From the NCBI RefSeq assembly GCF_002727125.1, contig NZ_NHOA01000042.1, positions 1 to 41,141 of the forward strand: a stretch of 41,141 nt of DNA, read 5' to 3'. A program made the position numbers and the translations under genes. Source of the stretch: Halorubrum persicum. GTDB lineage: Archaea; Halobacteriota; Halobacteria; Halobacteriales; Haloferacaceae. Below are positions 24,070-31,089 of this stretch, one piece after another. How positions within the stretch are numbered: the stretch's first letter is position 1; every line of letters begins with the position of its first letter. The notes beneath the pieces were generated by a model. That model was not told the DNA's origin, searched no databases, and worked only from the letters and a program-made list of their open reading frames with translations.

Positions 24070-24978
24070 ATGACGGCGCCGGACTCGGGCCCGCGCGTGG
24101 CCCGCGTCGAGGTCCCGGTCGACACCCGCGCGCCCGGCGGGACGACGAACGCCTACCTCGCCGCCGGCCTCCTCGTCGACCCCGCGGCGCGGACGGACGC
24201 GCTCGACGCGGCGGTCGGCGTCGGCGGTGCGGGGGAGAGGGGCCGAAAGCGAGTGGGCGACGGCGAACCGGAGTCCGTCGCGGTCGACGCGATCGCCGTC
24301 ACGCACACGCACCCCGACCACGTCGGCGCGGTCGCCGCGTACGCGGAGCAGACCGGCGTGCCCGTGTTCGCGCACGCCGACCACGTCGACCGGTTCGCGA
24401 GGGCGACCGGCGTCGAGCCGGACGGGACGTTCCGCGACGGCGACCGCGTCGGCGACACTCCCGTCCGCGCGGTCGAGACGCCCGGACACGCGCCGGATCA
24501 CGTCGCATTCGCCGTCGCGTCGGCGGGCGAGCGCGGCGACGAGAGCGCCGACGGCGACGCCGCGGACGGCGGTCCCCGCGACCTCCTCTGTGGCGACCTC
24601 ACCGTCGCCGAGGGGAGCGTCGTCGTCGGGGCTCCCGACGGCGACCTCCGAGCGTACCTGGGGAGTCTCGAGCGGGTCCGCGACACCGGCTACGGGCGCC
24701 TTTACCCCGGACACGGCCCCGCCATCAACGACGCGGAGTCCGCCTGTCAGCGGCTGATCGACCACCGGGCGGACCGCGAGCGGGCGGTTCTCGACGCGGT
24801 CGACGCCGGCGCCGACGGCGTGGACGCCGTGGTGGCGGGGGCCTACGAGAAAGACCTGACCGGCGTCGCGGACCTCGCGCGGGCGACGGTCGTCGCGCAC
24901 TTGGAAAAGCTCCTCGCGGAGGAGCGGATCGCTCCGGAGTGGAGCGATCGGATCGGCAGCGACTCGGGCGACGAATAG
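24070..24978 (+). CDS. MBL-fold metallo-hydrolase
   Basis: This 302-residue metallo-beta-lactamase-fold hydrolase resembles the LACTB2/glyoxalase-II-like branch. The metal-binding motif is VTHTHPDHVGAV (HxHxDH), with VETPGHAPDHVAF as the third-ligand strand, DLLCGDLTV carrying the bridging Asp, and LYPGHGPAI for the last His. The C-terminal helical part (AVLDAVDAGADGVDAVVAGA, then a winged-helix-like VVAHLEKLLAEERI) is typical of LACTB2-type proteins, some of which are RNases. It begins three bases after the radical SAM stop, so the two are co-transcribed and probably act in one pathway. An Asp/Gly-rich insert near residue 155 is species-specific. The substrate is unknown. Confidence 0.88.
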   Translation: MTAPDSGPRVARVEVPVDTRAPGGTTNAYLAAGLLVDPAARTDALDAAVGVGGAGERGRKRVGDGEPESVAVDAIAVTHTHPDHVGAVAAYAEQTGVPVFAHADHVDRFARATGVEPDGTFRDGDRVGDTPVRAVETPGHAPDHVAFAVASAGERGDESADGDAADGGPRDLLCGDLTVAEGSVVVGAPDGDLRAYLGSLERVRDTGYGRLYPGHGPAINDAESACQRLIDHRADRERAVLDAVDAGADGVDAVVAGAYEKDLTGVADLARATVVAHLEKLLAEERIAPEWSDRIGSDSGDE

Positions 24979-24992
24979 CGCGTTCGCCGGTT

Positions 24993-25613
24993 TCAGGGCT
25001 CGGCTTCGAGGTGCGCCGCCAACTCGTCGAGCGGGGTCTCCGTCACGTCCACGAACCGGCCGCCAACGTCTTCGACCCCGCTGTCCGCCGCCGGGTCGTC
25101 GCCGACGTGAACCAGCGACCCGGGCGCGATGTCGAGGGCCTCGGACGCCGCCTCGAACGCCTTCGGGTGGGGCTTCCGCCAGCCGCAGCCGATGCTGGTC
25201 GTGACCGCGTCGAACTCGCCGCGGAGCCCGGCGCGGATCAGCGTCTTGGGGACGAGTTCGGGCACCGCGCAGTTCGAGAGGAGCCCGACCGGCCCGCGGT
25301 CGCTCACGTCGCTGACGGCCTCCAGCACGCCGTCGCGCCGGCTCACGTCCGGGTCGAACGCCGCGACGACGGCGTGCCGGACGACGTTGTCGGCGGCCTC
25401 GACGCCGCGGGAGTCGAGCGCGTGTGCCACGTGAGCGGGGAGGGGGACCTCGGCGCCCGAGGGGGCGTCCACGTGTCGCTCGCCGTACGCGACGTGCCAG
25501 TCGTCCGGCACCTCGACGCCGCGCGACTCCAGCTCGCGCGCGACGATCTCCGCGGGGTCGGACGGGTACTCGACGTCGACGAGGGTCCCGAACAGGTCGA
25601 AGGTGACTGCCAC
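24993..25613 (-). CDS. HAD-superfamily hydrolase (subfamily IA)
   Basis: This 206-residue cytoplasmic phosphatase- or dehalogenase-like enzyme has motif I TFDLFGTLVD (nucleophile Asp), motif II LLSNCAVPE, motif III GWRKPHPKAFE (Lys) and motif IV VHVGDDPAAD. The 'DLFGT' form, with Gly where many phosphatases have a second Asp, occurs in haloacid-dehalogenase-like members, so the reaction is uncertain. I chose the GTG at 25613. A GGAGGGGG Shine-Dalgarno lies five bases before it and motif I follows at once, whereas the in-frame extension to 25757 has no family pattern. It converges on the MBL gene with a 14-base gap. A perfect palindrome (25651-25667) lies at its promoter. Confidence 0.85.
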   Translation of the reverse strand: MAVTFDLFGTLVDVEYPSDPAEIVARELESRGVEVPDDWHVAYGERHVDAPSGAEVPLPAHVAHALDSRGVEAADNVVRHAVVAAFDPDVSRRDGVLEAVSDVSDRGPVGLLSNCAVPELVPKTLIRAGLRGEFDAVTTSIGCGWRKPHPKAFEAASEALDIAPGSLVHVGDDPAADSGVEDVGGRFVDVTETPLDELAAHLEAEP

Positions 25614-25650
25614 GATACCCCCTCCTACGGCGAAAACGGGATTGAACCTG

Positions 25651-25667
25651 TCGATCGGTGCGATCGA
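25651..25667 (-). promoter_or_regulatory. Palindrome upstream of the HAD gene
   Basis: TCGATCG-GTG-CGATCGA is a perfect inverted repeat with 7-bp arms, 38-54 bases before the GTG start at 25613 and just upstream of the weak TATA-like GTTCAAT near 25640. It could be an operator. No regulator is known. Confidence 0.4.
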
Positions 25668-25685
25668 TGCTTCGGGCGCCCCGTC

Positions 25686-25710
25686 GCTCGCCCGAACGCG
25701 GGAGGCGAGC
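25686..25710 (-). terminator. Hairpin after the DUF7321-like gene
   Basis: GCTCGCC (25686-25692) and GGCGAGC (25704-25710) form a 7-bp stem with an 11-base loop, starting 19 bases after the stop at 25729. There is no T run. It is a candidate 3' end structure for the membrane-protein gene. Confidence 0.35.
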
Positions 25711-25728
25711 GCCCGCCAAACCGCCCCC

Positions 25729-26211
25729 TCAGACCATTGGTGCGACGTGGATCGCATAGAACCGGTAGAGCCCGGTCACCCACGCGCACAGCCAGAGCAG
25801 CATGAAGCCGGCCACGCCGGCTCGGAGCCGGGCGCGCCAGTGGCCCATGTCCTCGTGGATCTCGTCGATGTCCACGTCGGGGTCCTCGTAGGCGTCGGCG
25901 TTGCGCTTCGCCTGCAGGATTCTGGCGATGCCGGTGAGCGCGAACGCCAACAGCGCGTACGCCTGCACCCCGAGGAACGCGTGGATCACGGCGAGCCCGG
26001 AGAGGCGATCGAAGAGCCGCGGGAGCATCCATCCGACGATGGGGACGGTCGTGAGCGCCAGCCCGACGCCGATGTACCGCAGGTGGCGCATGAGGACGGT
26101 CCACGTCACGGTCTCGGTGTCGATCATGATCCACGCTCCGTACAGCAGGAACGGGAGGCTCGCCGTCACCGACAGCCCGGCCGCCGCCGCGATAACCGAC
26201 TCGTCGACCAT
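25729..26211 (-). CDS. Four-helix membrane protein beside the cytochrome b cluster
   Basis: This 160-residue integral membrane protein has four predicted helices: AAAAGLSVTASLPFLLYGAW, LRYIGVGLALTTVPIVGWML, HAFLGVQAYALLAFALTGIA and VAGFMLLWLCAWVTGLYRFY. Histidines occur near helix ends (MRHLRY, VIHAFLG, AIHVAPMV), which could hold heme or face quinone, but there is no recognised motif. I recall related haloarchaeal proteins as DUF7321, found next to the cytochrome bc genes. I chose the ATG at 26211 because the preceding in-frame residues are Arg-rich and unlike a membrane-protein start, and GGCTTTACGC, a TATA-like box, lies about 27 bases upstream. It is divergent from the plus-strand respiratory genes. 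Confidence 0.7.
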   Translation of the reverse strand: MVDESVIAAAAGLSVTASLPFLLYGAWIMIDTETVTWTVLMRHLRYIGVGLALTTVPIVGWMLPRLFDRLSGLAVIHAFLGVQAYALLAFALTGIARILQAKRNADAYEDPDVDIDEIHEDMGHWRARLRAGVAGFMLLWLCAWVTGLYRFYAIHVAPMV

Positions 26212-26337
26212 TACCCGCGGTTGGGTCTCCGTCGCGTAAAGCCCCGCGATCCGCGCTCCGCGGGCGCGGCGTCCCGACACGCGTCACCGCGCCCGTAGAC
26301 GAAAACAGTTAGCCTCCGGAGCACGTACCACCGAGCA

Positions 26338-27186
26338 ATGGAGGACACCTCGACGGAACCGGATCCGGGGTCGCGGCCGGACCGGGAACCGGACGGGCCC
26401 GATAGCGACGGCGGGTCTCCCCGAGCCGACGCATCTCACGGGGACGGCGGCGACGCTCCCGACGGCGCGGACGATCTCGCCGCGCTCCGTCAGCGGGTCG
26501 ACGAGGAGTACGACTTCGACGACTTCGGCCCCGCGGACATGGCCCGGATGAGCGCCGAGGAGTGGGACGCCGCGTTCGATCCGGAGTCGTGGATCACCGG
26601 CGACCGGCTGCTCGAACGCGCCGAGGCGGAGCTGAAGTCTCGGATCGCGCGCCGAGACGTGTTCGGCGTGTTGGAGCGCGTCCGCGAGGACGGGGAGGAG
26701 CGGCTCCTCGTCTACTCCGACGAGGGGTACGCCATCGTCAGGCCGACGGGCGAGGTGACCGGGCAGGGGACCGTGCTCCGCGACATCGAACCGGTCGTCG
26801 CGCTGGCGGCGATGGAGTCGCACGACGTGCCCGAACCCCCCGAGGATTGGTCGCTCCCGCACCCGGACACGGTTCCGGAGGGGTCCGGGGAGTTCGGCAA
26901 CCTGATGATTCAGGTGATCGCGGTCGTGCAGGTGCTCGCCGGGGGGGCACTGCTCGTCGCCTCGTTCGTCGCCGATCTGAACACGATCGTCGCGCCGGCG
27001 ATGGGGATCGTGTTCCTGCTCATCGGGCTGTTGCTTTTCGTCATGGTCGCGAACGCGCGGCTCTCCGATCGGTTCCGTTCGGAGGAGTATCGCGAGCGGC
27101 TCCGGGCCCTCCGAGAGGCCAAGGAGCGTCCCGACTTCGTGCCGGTCGAAGGCGGGGTCGTGAACGAAAACGATCGCAACGAGTGA
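26338..27186 (+). CDS. Acidic protein with two C-terminal membrane helices (DUF7319-like)
   Basis: This 282-residue protein has a disordered Asp/Gly/Pro N-terminus (1-45) and a soluble domain of about 50-175. That domain contains DFGPADMARMSAEEWDAAFD and VFGVLERVREDGEERLLVYS. Two closely spaced helices follow: LMIQVIAVVQVLAGGALLVA and VAPAMGIVFLLIGLLLFVMV. A basic, coiled stretch (RFRSEEYRERLRALREAKER) lies on the cytoplasmic side. I know this only as a conserved haloarchaeal family next to halocyanin-cytochrome b genes (possibly DUF7319; from memory). A TATA-like AACAGTTAG lies about 27 bases upstream. It precedes the halocyanin gene by 95 bases, and that gene has its own promoter. It may be an assembly or membrane-tethering factor. 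Confidence 0.7.
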   Translation: MEDTSTEPDPGSRPDREPDGPDSDGGSPRADASHGDGGDAPDGADDLAALRQRVDEEYDFDDFGPADMARMSAEEWDAAFDPESWITGDRLLERAEAELKSRIARRDVFGVLERVREDGEERLLVYSDEGYAIVRPTGEVTGQGTVLRDIEPVVALAAMESHDVPEPPEDWSLPHPDTVPEGSGEFGNLMIQVIAVVQVLAGGALLVASFVADLNTIVAPAMGIVFLLIGLLLFVMVANARLSDRFRSEEYRERLRALREAKERPDFVPVEGGVVNENDRNE

Positions 27187-27205
27187 ACTGCCGATTTCGC
27201 GGGAC

Positions 27206-27278
27206 ACAAGCCTTGTAAACCCATCCCCGCCAACGGATTCAGTCGGTGGGTTTAAGCGCACCCCGTCCCGAGTAAACC
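27206..27278 (+). promoter_or_regulatory. Palindromic control region of the halocyanin-cytochrome b operon
   Basis: The region holds ACAAG-C-CTTGT (27206-27216). A perfect 8-bp inverted repeat follows, TAAACCCA (27216-27223) and TGGGTTTA (27247-27254), with 23 bases between. GTAAACC also occurs as a direct repeat, at 27215-27221 and 27272-27278. The right arm overlaps the TATA box, so a bound regulator could block or position the basal machinery. This is read from symmetry only. Confidence 0.5.
27251..27256 (+). promoter_or_regulatory. TATA box of the halocyanin operon
   Basis: TTTAAG is centred about 28 bases before the ATG at 27282, a near-consensus haloarchaeal TATA box at leaderless spacing. 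Confidence 0.65.
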
Positions 27279-27281
27279 TGT

Positions 27282-27926
27282 ATGAAAAGGCGGGAATTTG
27301 TGCGGACGGCCGGCGGTGCCAGCGCCGCGGTGGCGGCCTCGGCCGGGGCGACCGGAACGGCCTCCGCACAGGAGGCAGAACCGGACTGGCCGAGTGGAGC
27401 CAGCAGCGGGAACGTCGGGTCCTACCAGGACGCCCGCGGCGAGAGCGAGGTCACCGTTCAAGTCGGGGCCGGCGATCAGGGGCTCGCCTTCGACCCGACG
27501 CTGCTGTGGGTCGATCCCGGGACGACGATCATCTTCGAGTGGACCGGGAGCGGTGGCGACCACAACGTGCAGACCGTCGAGGGCGGCGGCCCGGCCAGCC
27601 TCGACAGCGGCGACCCGATCGGCGAAGAGGGGCACACCTACGAGTACGAAACCAGCGAGGAAGACGCCGGCATCACTCACTATCACTGCGTCCCCCACAC
27701 CGCGGTCGGGATGCACGGCGGGATCGCCGTCGGTGGGGACGTTCCGACCGTCGAGACGGGCGGGAACACCGGATGGCCGGAGAACATCGCTCACGTCGGC
27801 GTTCCGCTGCACGCCCACTGGGTCGGCATCGCGGCGATCCTCGGCATCGCGCTGACGTTCGTGTTCACGTTCTACCTGCTGAAGTACGGTGAGTCGGCTC
27901 ACACCGGCCACGGAGGGAACCAATGA
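27282..27926 (+). CDS. Halocyanin: Tat-exported, membrane-anchored blue copper protein
   Basis: This 214-residue electron carrier faces the outside of the membrane. The Tat signal KRREFVRTAGG begins the protein, with probable cleavage after about residue 29 (TASAQ). The plastocyanin-like domain (55-155) has the copper ligands H94 (GDHNVQ), C136, H139 and M144 (HYHCVPHTAVGMHGG). A single C-terminal helix of about 181-201 (VGIAAILGIALTFVFTFYLL) anchors it, ending in a short His-rich tail. It lacks the lipobox of many halocyanins. Its stop overlaps the next ATG (ATGA), and the cytochrome b genes follow, so it is probably a fixed subunit or direct acceptor of the quinol-oxidising complex. It sits upstream of cytochrome b, where other organisms often have the Rieske gene. 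Confidence 0.92.
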   Translation: MKRREFVRTAGGASAAVAASAGATGTASAQEAEPDWPSGASSGNVGSYQDARGESEVTVQVGAGDQGLAFDPTLLWVDPGTTIIFEWTGSGGDHNVQTVEGGGPASLDSGDPIGEEGHTYEYETSEEDAGITHYHCVPHTAVGMHGGIAVGGDVPTVETGGNTGWPENIAHVGVPLHAHWVGIAAILGIALTFVFTFYLLKYGESAHTGHGGNQ

Positions 27927-28312
27927 GCTCCGGCGGCTCCTCGTACGGCGACATCCACCGGTACGAGCCCGCCCGGGAGAGCACCGCCGCCGCGATCGCG
28001 ATCGTGCTCCTCACCGTCGTCGAGGTCGTGTTCGTCTCCCTGTTCGTGTACGGGCTCATGTCCTCGTGGGCCTCGACCGAGTTCGGGAACATGTTCGCCG
28101 GCGCGTTGCTGGCGATGATCTTCATCGACCTCGCCTTCATCCTCCTCCTCTACCGCAAGGAGTTCCTCCCCGACGTGATGATCGTGAAGAAGCGCCGCCG
28201 CAAGTGGGAGGACCTCTACGTCCGCGAGGAGGACAAAGACGGCGTCGAGGTCGACACCGGAGACCTGACCGAGACGATCAAACAGGCCGTCTACCCGTAC
28301 TACAAGAAGTAA
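27923..28312 (+). CDS. Two-helix membrane subunit between halocyanin and cytochrome b (DUF7318-like)
   Basis: This 129-residue membrane protein has two helices, AIAIVLLTVVEVVFVSLFVY (about 23-45) and MFAGALLAMIFIDLAFILLL (about 55-77). A basic and acidic cytoplasmic tail containing VKKRRRKWEDLYVREED follows and ends in VYPYYKK. No cofactor motif is present: there are no cysteines and no Rieske CxH pattern. Its start overlaps the halocyanin stop and its stop is seven bases before cytochrome b, so it is translated with the complex and is likely an accessory or assembly subunit. I recall the family as DUF7318 and have not checked. Confidence 0.78.
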   Translation: MSSGGSSYGDIHRYEPARESTAAAIAIVLLTVVEVVFVSLFVYGLMSSWASTEFGNMFAGALLAMIFIDLAFILLLYRKEFLPDVMIVKKRRRKWEDLYVREEDKDGVEVDTGDLTETIKQAVYPYYKK

Positions 28313-28319
28313 CCCGACA

Positions 28320-29129
28320 ATGAGCCTCAAAAAACAAGACGAGATGGACCACAACGCGTGGCTCAAAAAACAGGACCTGACGGTCATCGAGACCGCGTTC
28401 CTCACCACGCTCATCTGGCTCGACAAGCGGCTTCGCATCGTCGACTACCTCGAGCTGCTGGAGACGATGTACTACCGCGCGAACCTCCAGATGCCGAAAA
28501 GCCACACCGAACAGTACGACCTCGACAACAAGTTCTGGTACTGGTACCCCCTGTACTCGCTCGGGTCCCTGTCGATCGTCGCGTACCTCGTCGCCGCCGT
28601 CTCCGGCGCGCTACTGGGCTTCTACTACGCCCCGTCGACCGCCGGCGCCGCCGCGCAGGGCGACCCGACGGCCGCGTACGACTCGCTCGTGATGATCATG
28701 AAGGACGTTCAGTTCGGGTACATGCTCCGCTCCATCCACCGCTGGGCCGCCCAGTTCATGGTGGCGGCGGTGTTCCTCCACATGCTTCGCGTGTACTTCA
28801 CCGGCTCCTACAAGGAGCCCCGCGAGGTCAACTGGATCCTCGGCATCGTCCTCATCGGTCTGACGCTGCTGTTCGGCTTCTCCGGGTACGTGCTCCCGTG
28901 GAAGCAGCTGTCGTTCTGGGCCGCGCAGATCGGCGTCGAGATGGCGCTCGCGACGCCCATCGTGGGCGAGTGGGCGGCACAGCTCCTGTTCGGCGGCTTC
29001 ACGCTCGGACAGGCGACGCTCGTGAGAATGTACATCCTGCACGTCTTCGTGCTGCCGTTCGTGGTGACGGGGCTCATCGCCCTCCACGTCGGCATCGTCT
29101 GGGTGCAGGGCATCGCGGAGCCGCACTAA
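28320..29129 (+). CDS. Cytochrome b N-terminal half (b6/PetB-like) of quinol oxidoreductase
   Basis: This 269-residue subunit carries the two b hemes. An unusual 75-residue hydrophilic N-terminus precedes four core helices. Heme ligands are H140 and H154 in SIHRWAAQFMVAAVFLH (13 residues between) and H241 and H256 in LHVFVLPFVVTGLIALH (14 between). The 13/14 spacing is that of cytochrome b6 rather than mitochondrial b. FSGYVLPWKQLSFWAAQI is the conserved Qo-side loop. There is no cysteine, so the extra covalent heme of b6f complexes is absent. The gene follows the two-helix subunit by seven bases and precedes the subunit-IV-like gene by four. It probably oxidises menaquinol and passes electrons to halocyanin. 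Confidence 0.93.
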   Translation: MSLKKQDEMDHNAWLKKQDLTVIETAFLTTLIWLDKRLRIVDYLELLETMYYRANLQMPKSHTEQYDLDNKFWYWYPLYSLGSLSIVAYLVAAVSGALLGFYYAPSTAGAAAQGDPTAAYDSLVMIMKDVQFGYMLRSIHRWAAQFMVAAVFLHMLRVYFTGSYKEPREVNWILGIVLIGLTLLFGFSGYVLPWKQLSFWAAQIGVEMALATPIVGEWAAQLLFGGFTLGQATLVRMYILHVFVLPFVVTGLIALHVGIVWVQGIAEPH

Positions 29130-29133
29130 TCCA

Positions 29134-29922
29134 ATGACCGACAACGACACTCCCATGACGGACGGAGGCACCGACGCAGAAGCGCGCACGGACGGCGGCC
29201 CGCCGGCCACCGTGCCGCCGGACGACGAGACCCCCGCCTGGTCGGACCGCAAAGAGCGCTCGCAGGGGCTCGCACAGCTCACCTACCAGTACTTCGAGCG
29301 CTCGCGCCGCGAGGACGAGGACCTCCGCACGGAGTCGACGTACGTCGAGCGCGACGTGCTCGGCTTCCCGACGTGGCCCCACGAGACGCTTCGGAACCTC
29401 GCGATCACGAGCTTCTTCGTCGGGATCATGATCCTCGTCGCGGCGCTGATGCCGGCCCACTTCGGCGAGCCCGCCAACCCCGGCGCGACGCCGGCGATCA
29501 TCCTCCCCGACTGGTACCTCTACTGGTCGTTCGGGCTGCTGAAGCTCAACCCGATCAATCCCGAGCTGGCCGTGCTCGGCGGCAACATCGTGATGTCGAA
29601 CGAGCTGCTCGGGATCGTCGCTCACGGGGTCATCTTCGGCGTCATCGGGCTCGTGCCGTTCCTCAACAAGGGGAGCGCGCGTCGCCCCGTCGAGCAGCCG
29701 TTCTGGGCCGCCGTCGGCGTGACGGGCGTCGTTCTGGCGTTCACGCTCGCGGCGCTCGCGATCCAGAACTTCTTCCCGATCTCGCTCGACCTGCTGCTCA
29801 CTCTCACGTTCATCCTGCCGGTGCTCGGCGGCATCATCACCTACGCGGTGTTGAAGACGATGCGTGAAGGGTACATGTACGACCTGAACCGCCGGTACTA
29901 CATGCTGCGGCCGCCGAAGTAA
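29134..29922 (+). CDS. Cytochrome b C-terminal half (subunit IV/PetD-like)
   Basis: This 262-residue protein completes the split cytochrome b. A 75-residue acidic N-terminus leads to helix 1 (LAITSFFVGIMILVAALMPA). The Qo motif follows as PDWYLYWSFGLLK, the PEWY loop with Asp replacing Glu, a form also found in other PetD-like proteins. Helices continue with LLGIVAHGVIFGVIGLVPFL and AAVGVTGVVLAFTLAALAIQ, then a last one (LLLTLTFILPVLGGIITYAV), so there is one helix more than in PetD. The protein ends in MYDLNRRYYMLRPPK. An internal ATG at 29155 (MTDGGT) is a possible alternative start, but the first ATG is four bases after the cytochrome b stop. Assignment is secure. Confidence 0.92.
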   Translation: MTDNDTPMTDGGTDAEARTDGGPPATVPPDDETPAWSDRKERSQGLAQLTYQYFERSRREDEDLRTESTYVERDVLGFPTWPHETLRNLAITSFFVGIMILVAALMPAHFGEPANPGATPAIILPDWYLYWSFGLLKLNPINPELAVLGGNIVMSNELLGIVAHGVIFGVIGLVPFLNKGSARRPVEQPFWAAVGVTGVVLAFTLAALAIQNFFPISLDLLLTLTFILPVLGGIITYAVLKTMREGYMYDLNRRYYMLRPPK

Positions 29923-29961
29923 GCCGGCTGAACCACCTCGATTTTGCGGTCTCCGTCACCG

Positions 29962-30393
29962 ATGTCACCACCACCCGACCACGACGACACACAGGCGTTC
30001 GACGAGACCGGCGATCCCGTCGCGAAGGACGCCGACGAGGATCCACGGAACGAGCCCACCGGCCCGCGCGTGGGTCCCGACGGTCGGGAGATCGTCGTTC
30101 CGTTTCGGCTGTACAAGGCCGTCACCGTCTTCTCCACGCTCGCCGCCGTGATCGCGTATCTGATCGGCTTCACGCTGATCGACGCGGCGACGCTGCAGAT
30201 CAGTTTCGTCCGGACGACGATCGTCTATCTGCTCAACAACGCCGGGCTCTACCCCTCCGACGACCTGCTGGTCGCGGTCCTCGCGATCACCGGAATCGCG
30301 TTCCTCGTCGCCGGAACGGCGGTGTACGTTCTCGGCACGCGGTTCCGCGGGCAAGGGATGGGAAAGCCTCAAGGTGATTCCAGCGAAACCTGA
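29962..30393 (+). CDS. Two-helix membrane protein (DUF7315-like)
   Basis: This 143-residue protein has a charged 48-residue N-terminus, followed by VPFRLYKAVTVFSTLAAVIA and YLIGFTLIDAAT (helix 1), a short loop with YLLNNAGLYPSDD, and LVAVLAITGIAFLVAGTAVY (helix 2). I chose the ATG at 29962 over an in-frame TTG at 29944. The 39-base gap before it contains ATTTTG and could carry a promoter, so it may be expressed independently of cytochrome b. Known to me only as a conserved haloarchaeal neighbour of this cluster (possibly DUF7315). No cofactor-binding residues are evident. Confidence 0.7.
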   Translation: MSPPPDHDDTQAFDETGDPVAKDADEDPRNEPTGPRVGPDGREIVVPFRLYKAVTVFSTLAAVIAYLIGFTLIDAATLQISFVRTTIVYLLNNAGLYPSDDLLVAVLAITGIAFLVAGTAVYVLGTRFRGQGMGKPQGDSSET

Positions 30394-30397
30394 GGTA

Positions 30398-30676
30398 ATG
30401 GCAGACGAGTTCATGAAGGGGTTCACCCTGTTCACGCTCGGCGGTCTCGGATGGCTCACCTTCGGCGGCTGGTACCGGACACCCTCGTACTACGAGATCG
30501 TCCAGCTCGTCAACCCGGCCGAAGGGGTCAACACGGCCTACGGCGAGATCGGGCTGGTTCTCGGCGACGCCTCGTTCTGGCTGATGATCCTCGGTGCGCT
30601 CACGTTCTGGGTGCTCATCCCGGTGAGTCGCCAGCTCCGCGACATGCTCAGCGACGAAGCCGAAGCCGCGAACTGA
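30398..30676 (+). CDS. Small membrane protein at the end of the cytochrome b operon (DUF7314-like)
   Basis: This 92-residue protein has two helices: FMKGFTLFTLGGLGWLTFGG, and ASFWLMILGALTFWVLIPVS near the C-terminus. The aromatic loop WYRTPSYYEIVQLVNPAEG lies between them. The ATG at 30398 is preceded by GAGGT two bases upstream and lies four bases after the previous stop. An in-frame GTG at 30374 is less likely. It is the last plus-strand gene of the cluster. A supernumerary subunit of the cytochrome complex is plausible (inference from co-transcription). The family is recalled as DUF7314 and not verified. Confidence 0.7.
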   Translation: MADEFMKGFTLFTLGGLGWLTFGGWYRTPSYYEIVQLVNPAEGVNTAYGEIGLVLGDASFWLMILGALTFWVLIPVSRQLRDMLSDEAEAAN

Positions 30677-31089
30677 CCGCGAACCGGACGCGACCGTTCT
30701 CTCCTCGACGTTCACGCTCTGCCCGCCGTTTTCTCCCGCACTGCCGGCGCCGCACTTTCTCTGTTGAGGCCGTCTCGGCCATCCTGCCGTCGGTCGTCAA
30801 GGCCGTCTCTGCCGTCGTTCGTCGAGGCCGCCGATCGCCGTCGTATGTCGACGCCGACACAGCGAGTCCGGCGGGACCGACAGGTCACGGCGGAGAAACG
30901 GTTCGCACACGGCGACGGTCGGAGGCTCGCGTGACGCGTCGACCCCTCGGCGCGGGGGTCATCGCCCGCTACCGGCGGTCGTTCAGCCGACGCCCCGTCT
31001 TCGACGGTCGGCTTCGCCTTTCGCAGTGAGGCTTCGCTCTTCGAGAACGGCGGGCAACGAACAGAACTCGATACGGGGCGGCAGTCGCC
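30677..31089. other. 413-base gap between convergent genes
   Basis: I see no gene here. T-rich pyrimidine runs near 30729-30735 (GTTTTCTCC) and 30755-30764 (CTTTCTCTG) could end the cytochrome operon. Imperfect repeats beginning AGGCCGTCTC occur at 30767 and 30800, with a weaker AGGCCGCC copy at 30825. GGCTTCGC recurs at 31010 and 31030. Short open frames are present on both strands but have arginine- and proline-rich translations typical of non-coding G+C-rich DNA. Confidence 0.5.

Noticed and set aside
22684-25719. A 1011-codon open frame on the minus strand
   Set aside because: It is antisense to the radical SAM and MBL genes, has an Arg/Val/Asp-rich shadow composition and contains no recognisable motif. 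Such frames arise from G+C bias at third positions.
30677-31089. A possible non-coding RNA or small gene in the 413-base gap
   Set aside because: Only imperfect GC-rich repeats and T-rich runs are visible; there is no promoter-like sequence with a downstream structured element.
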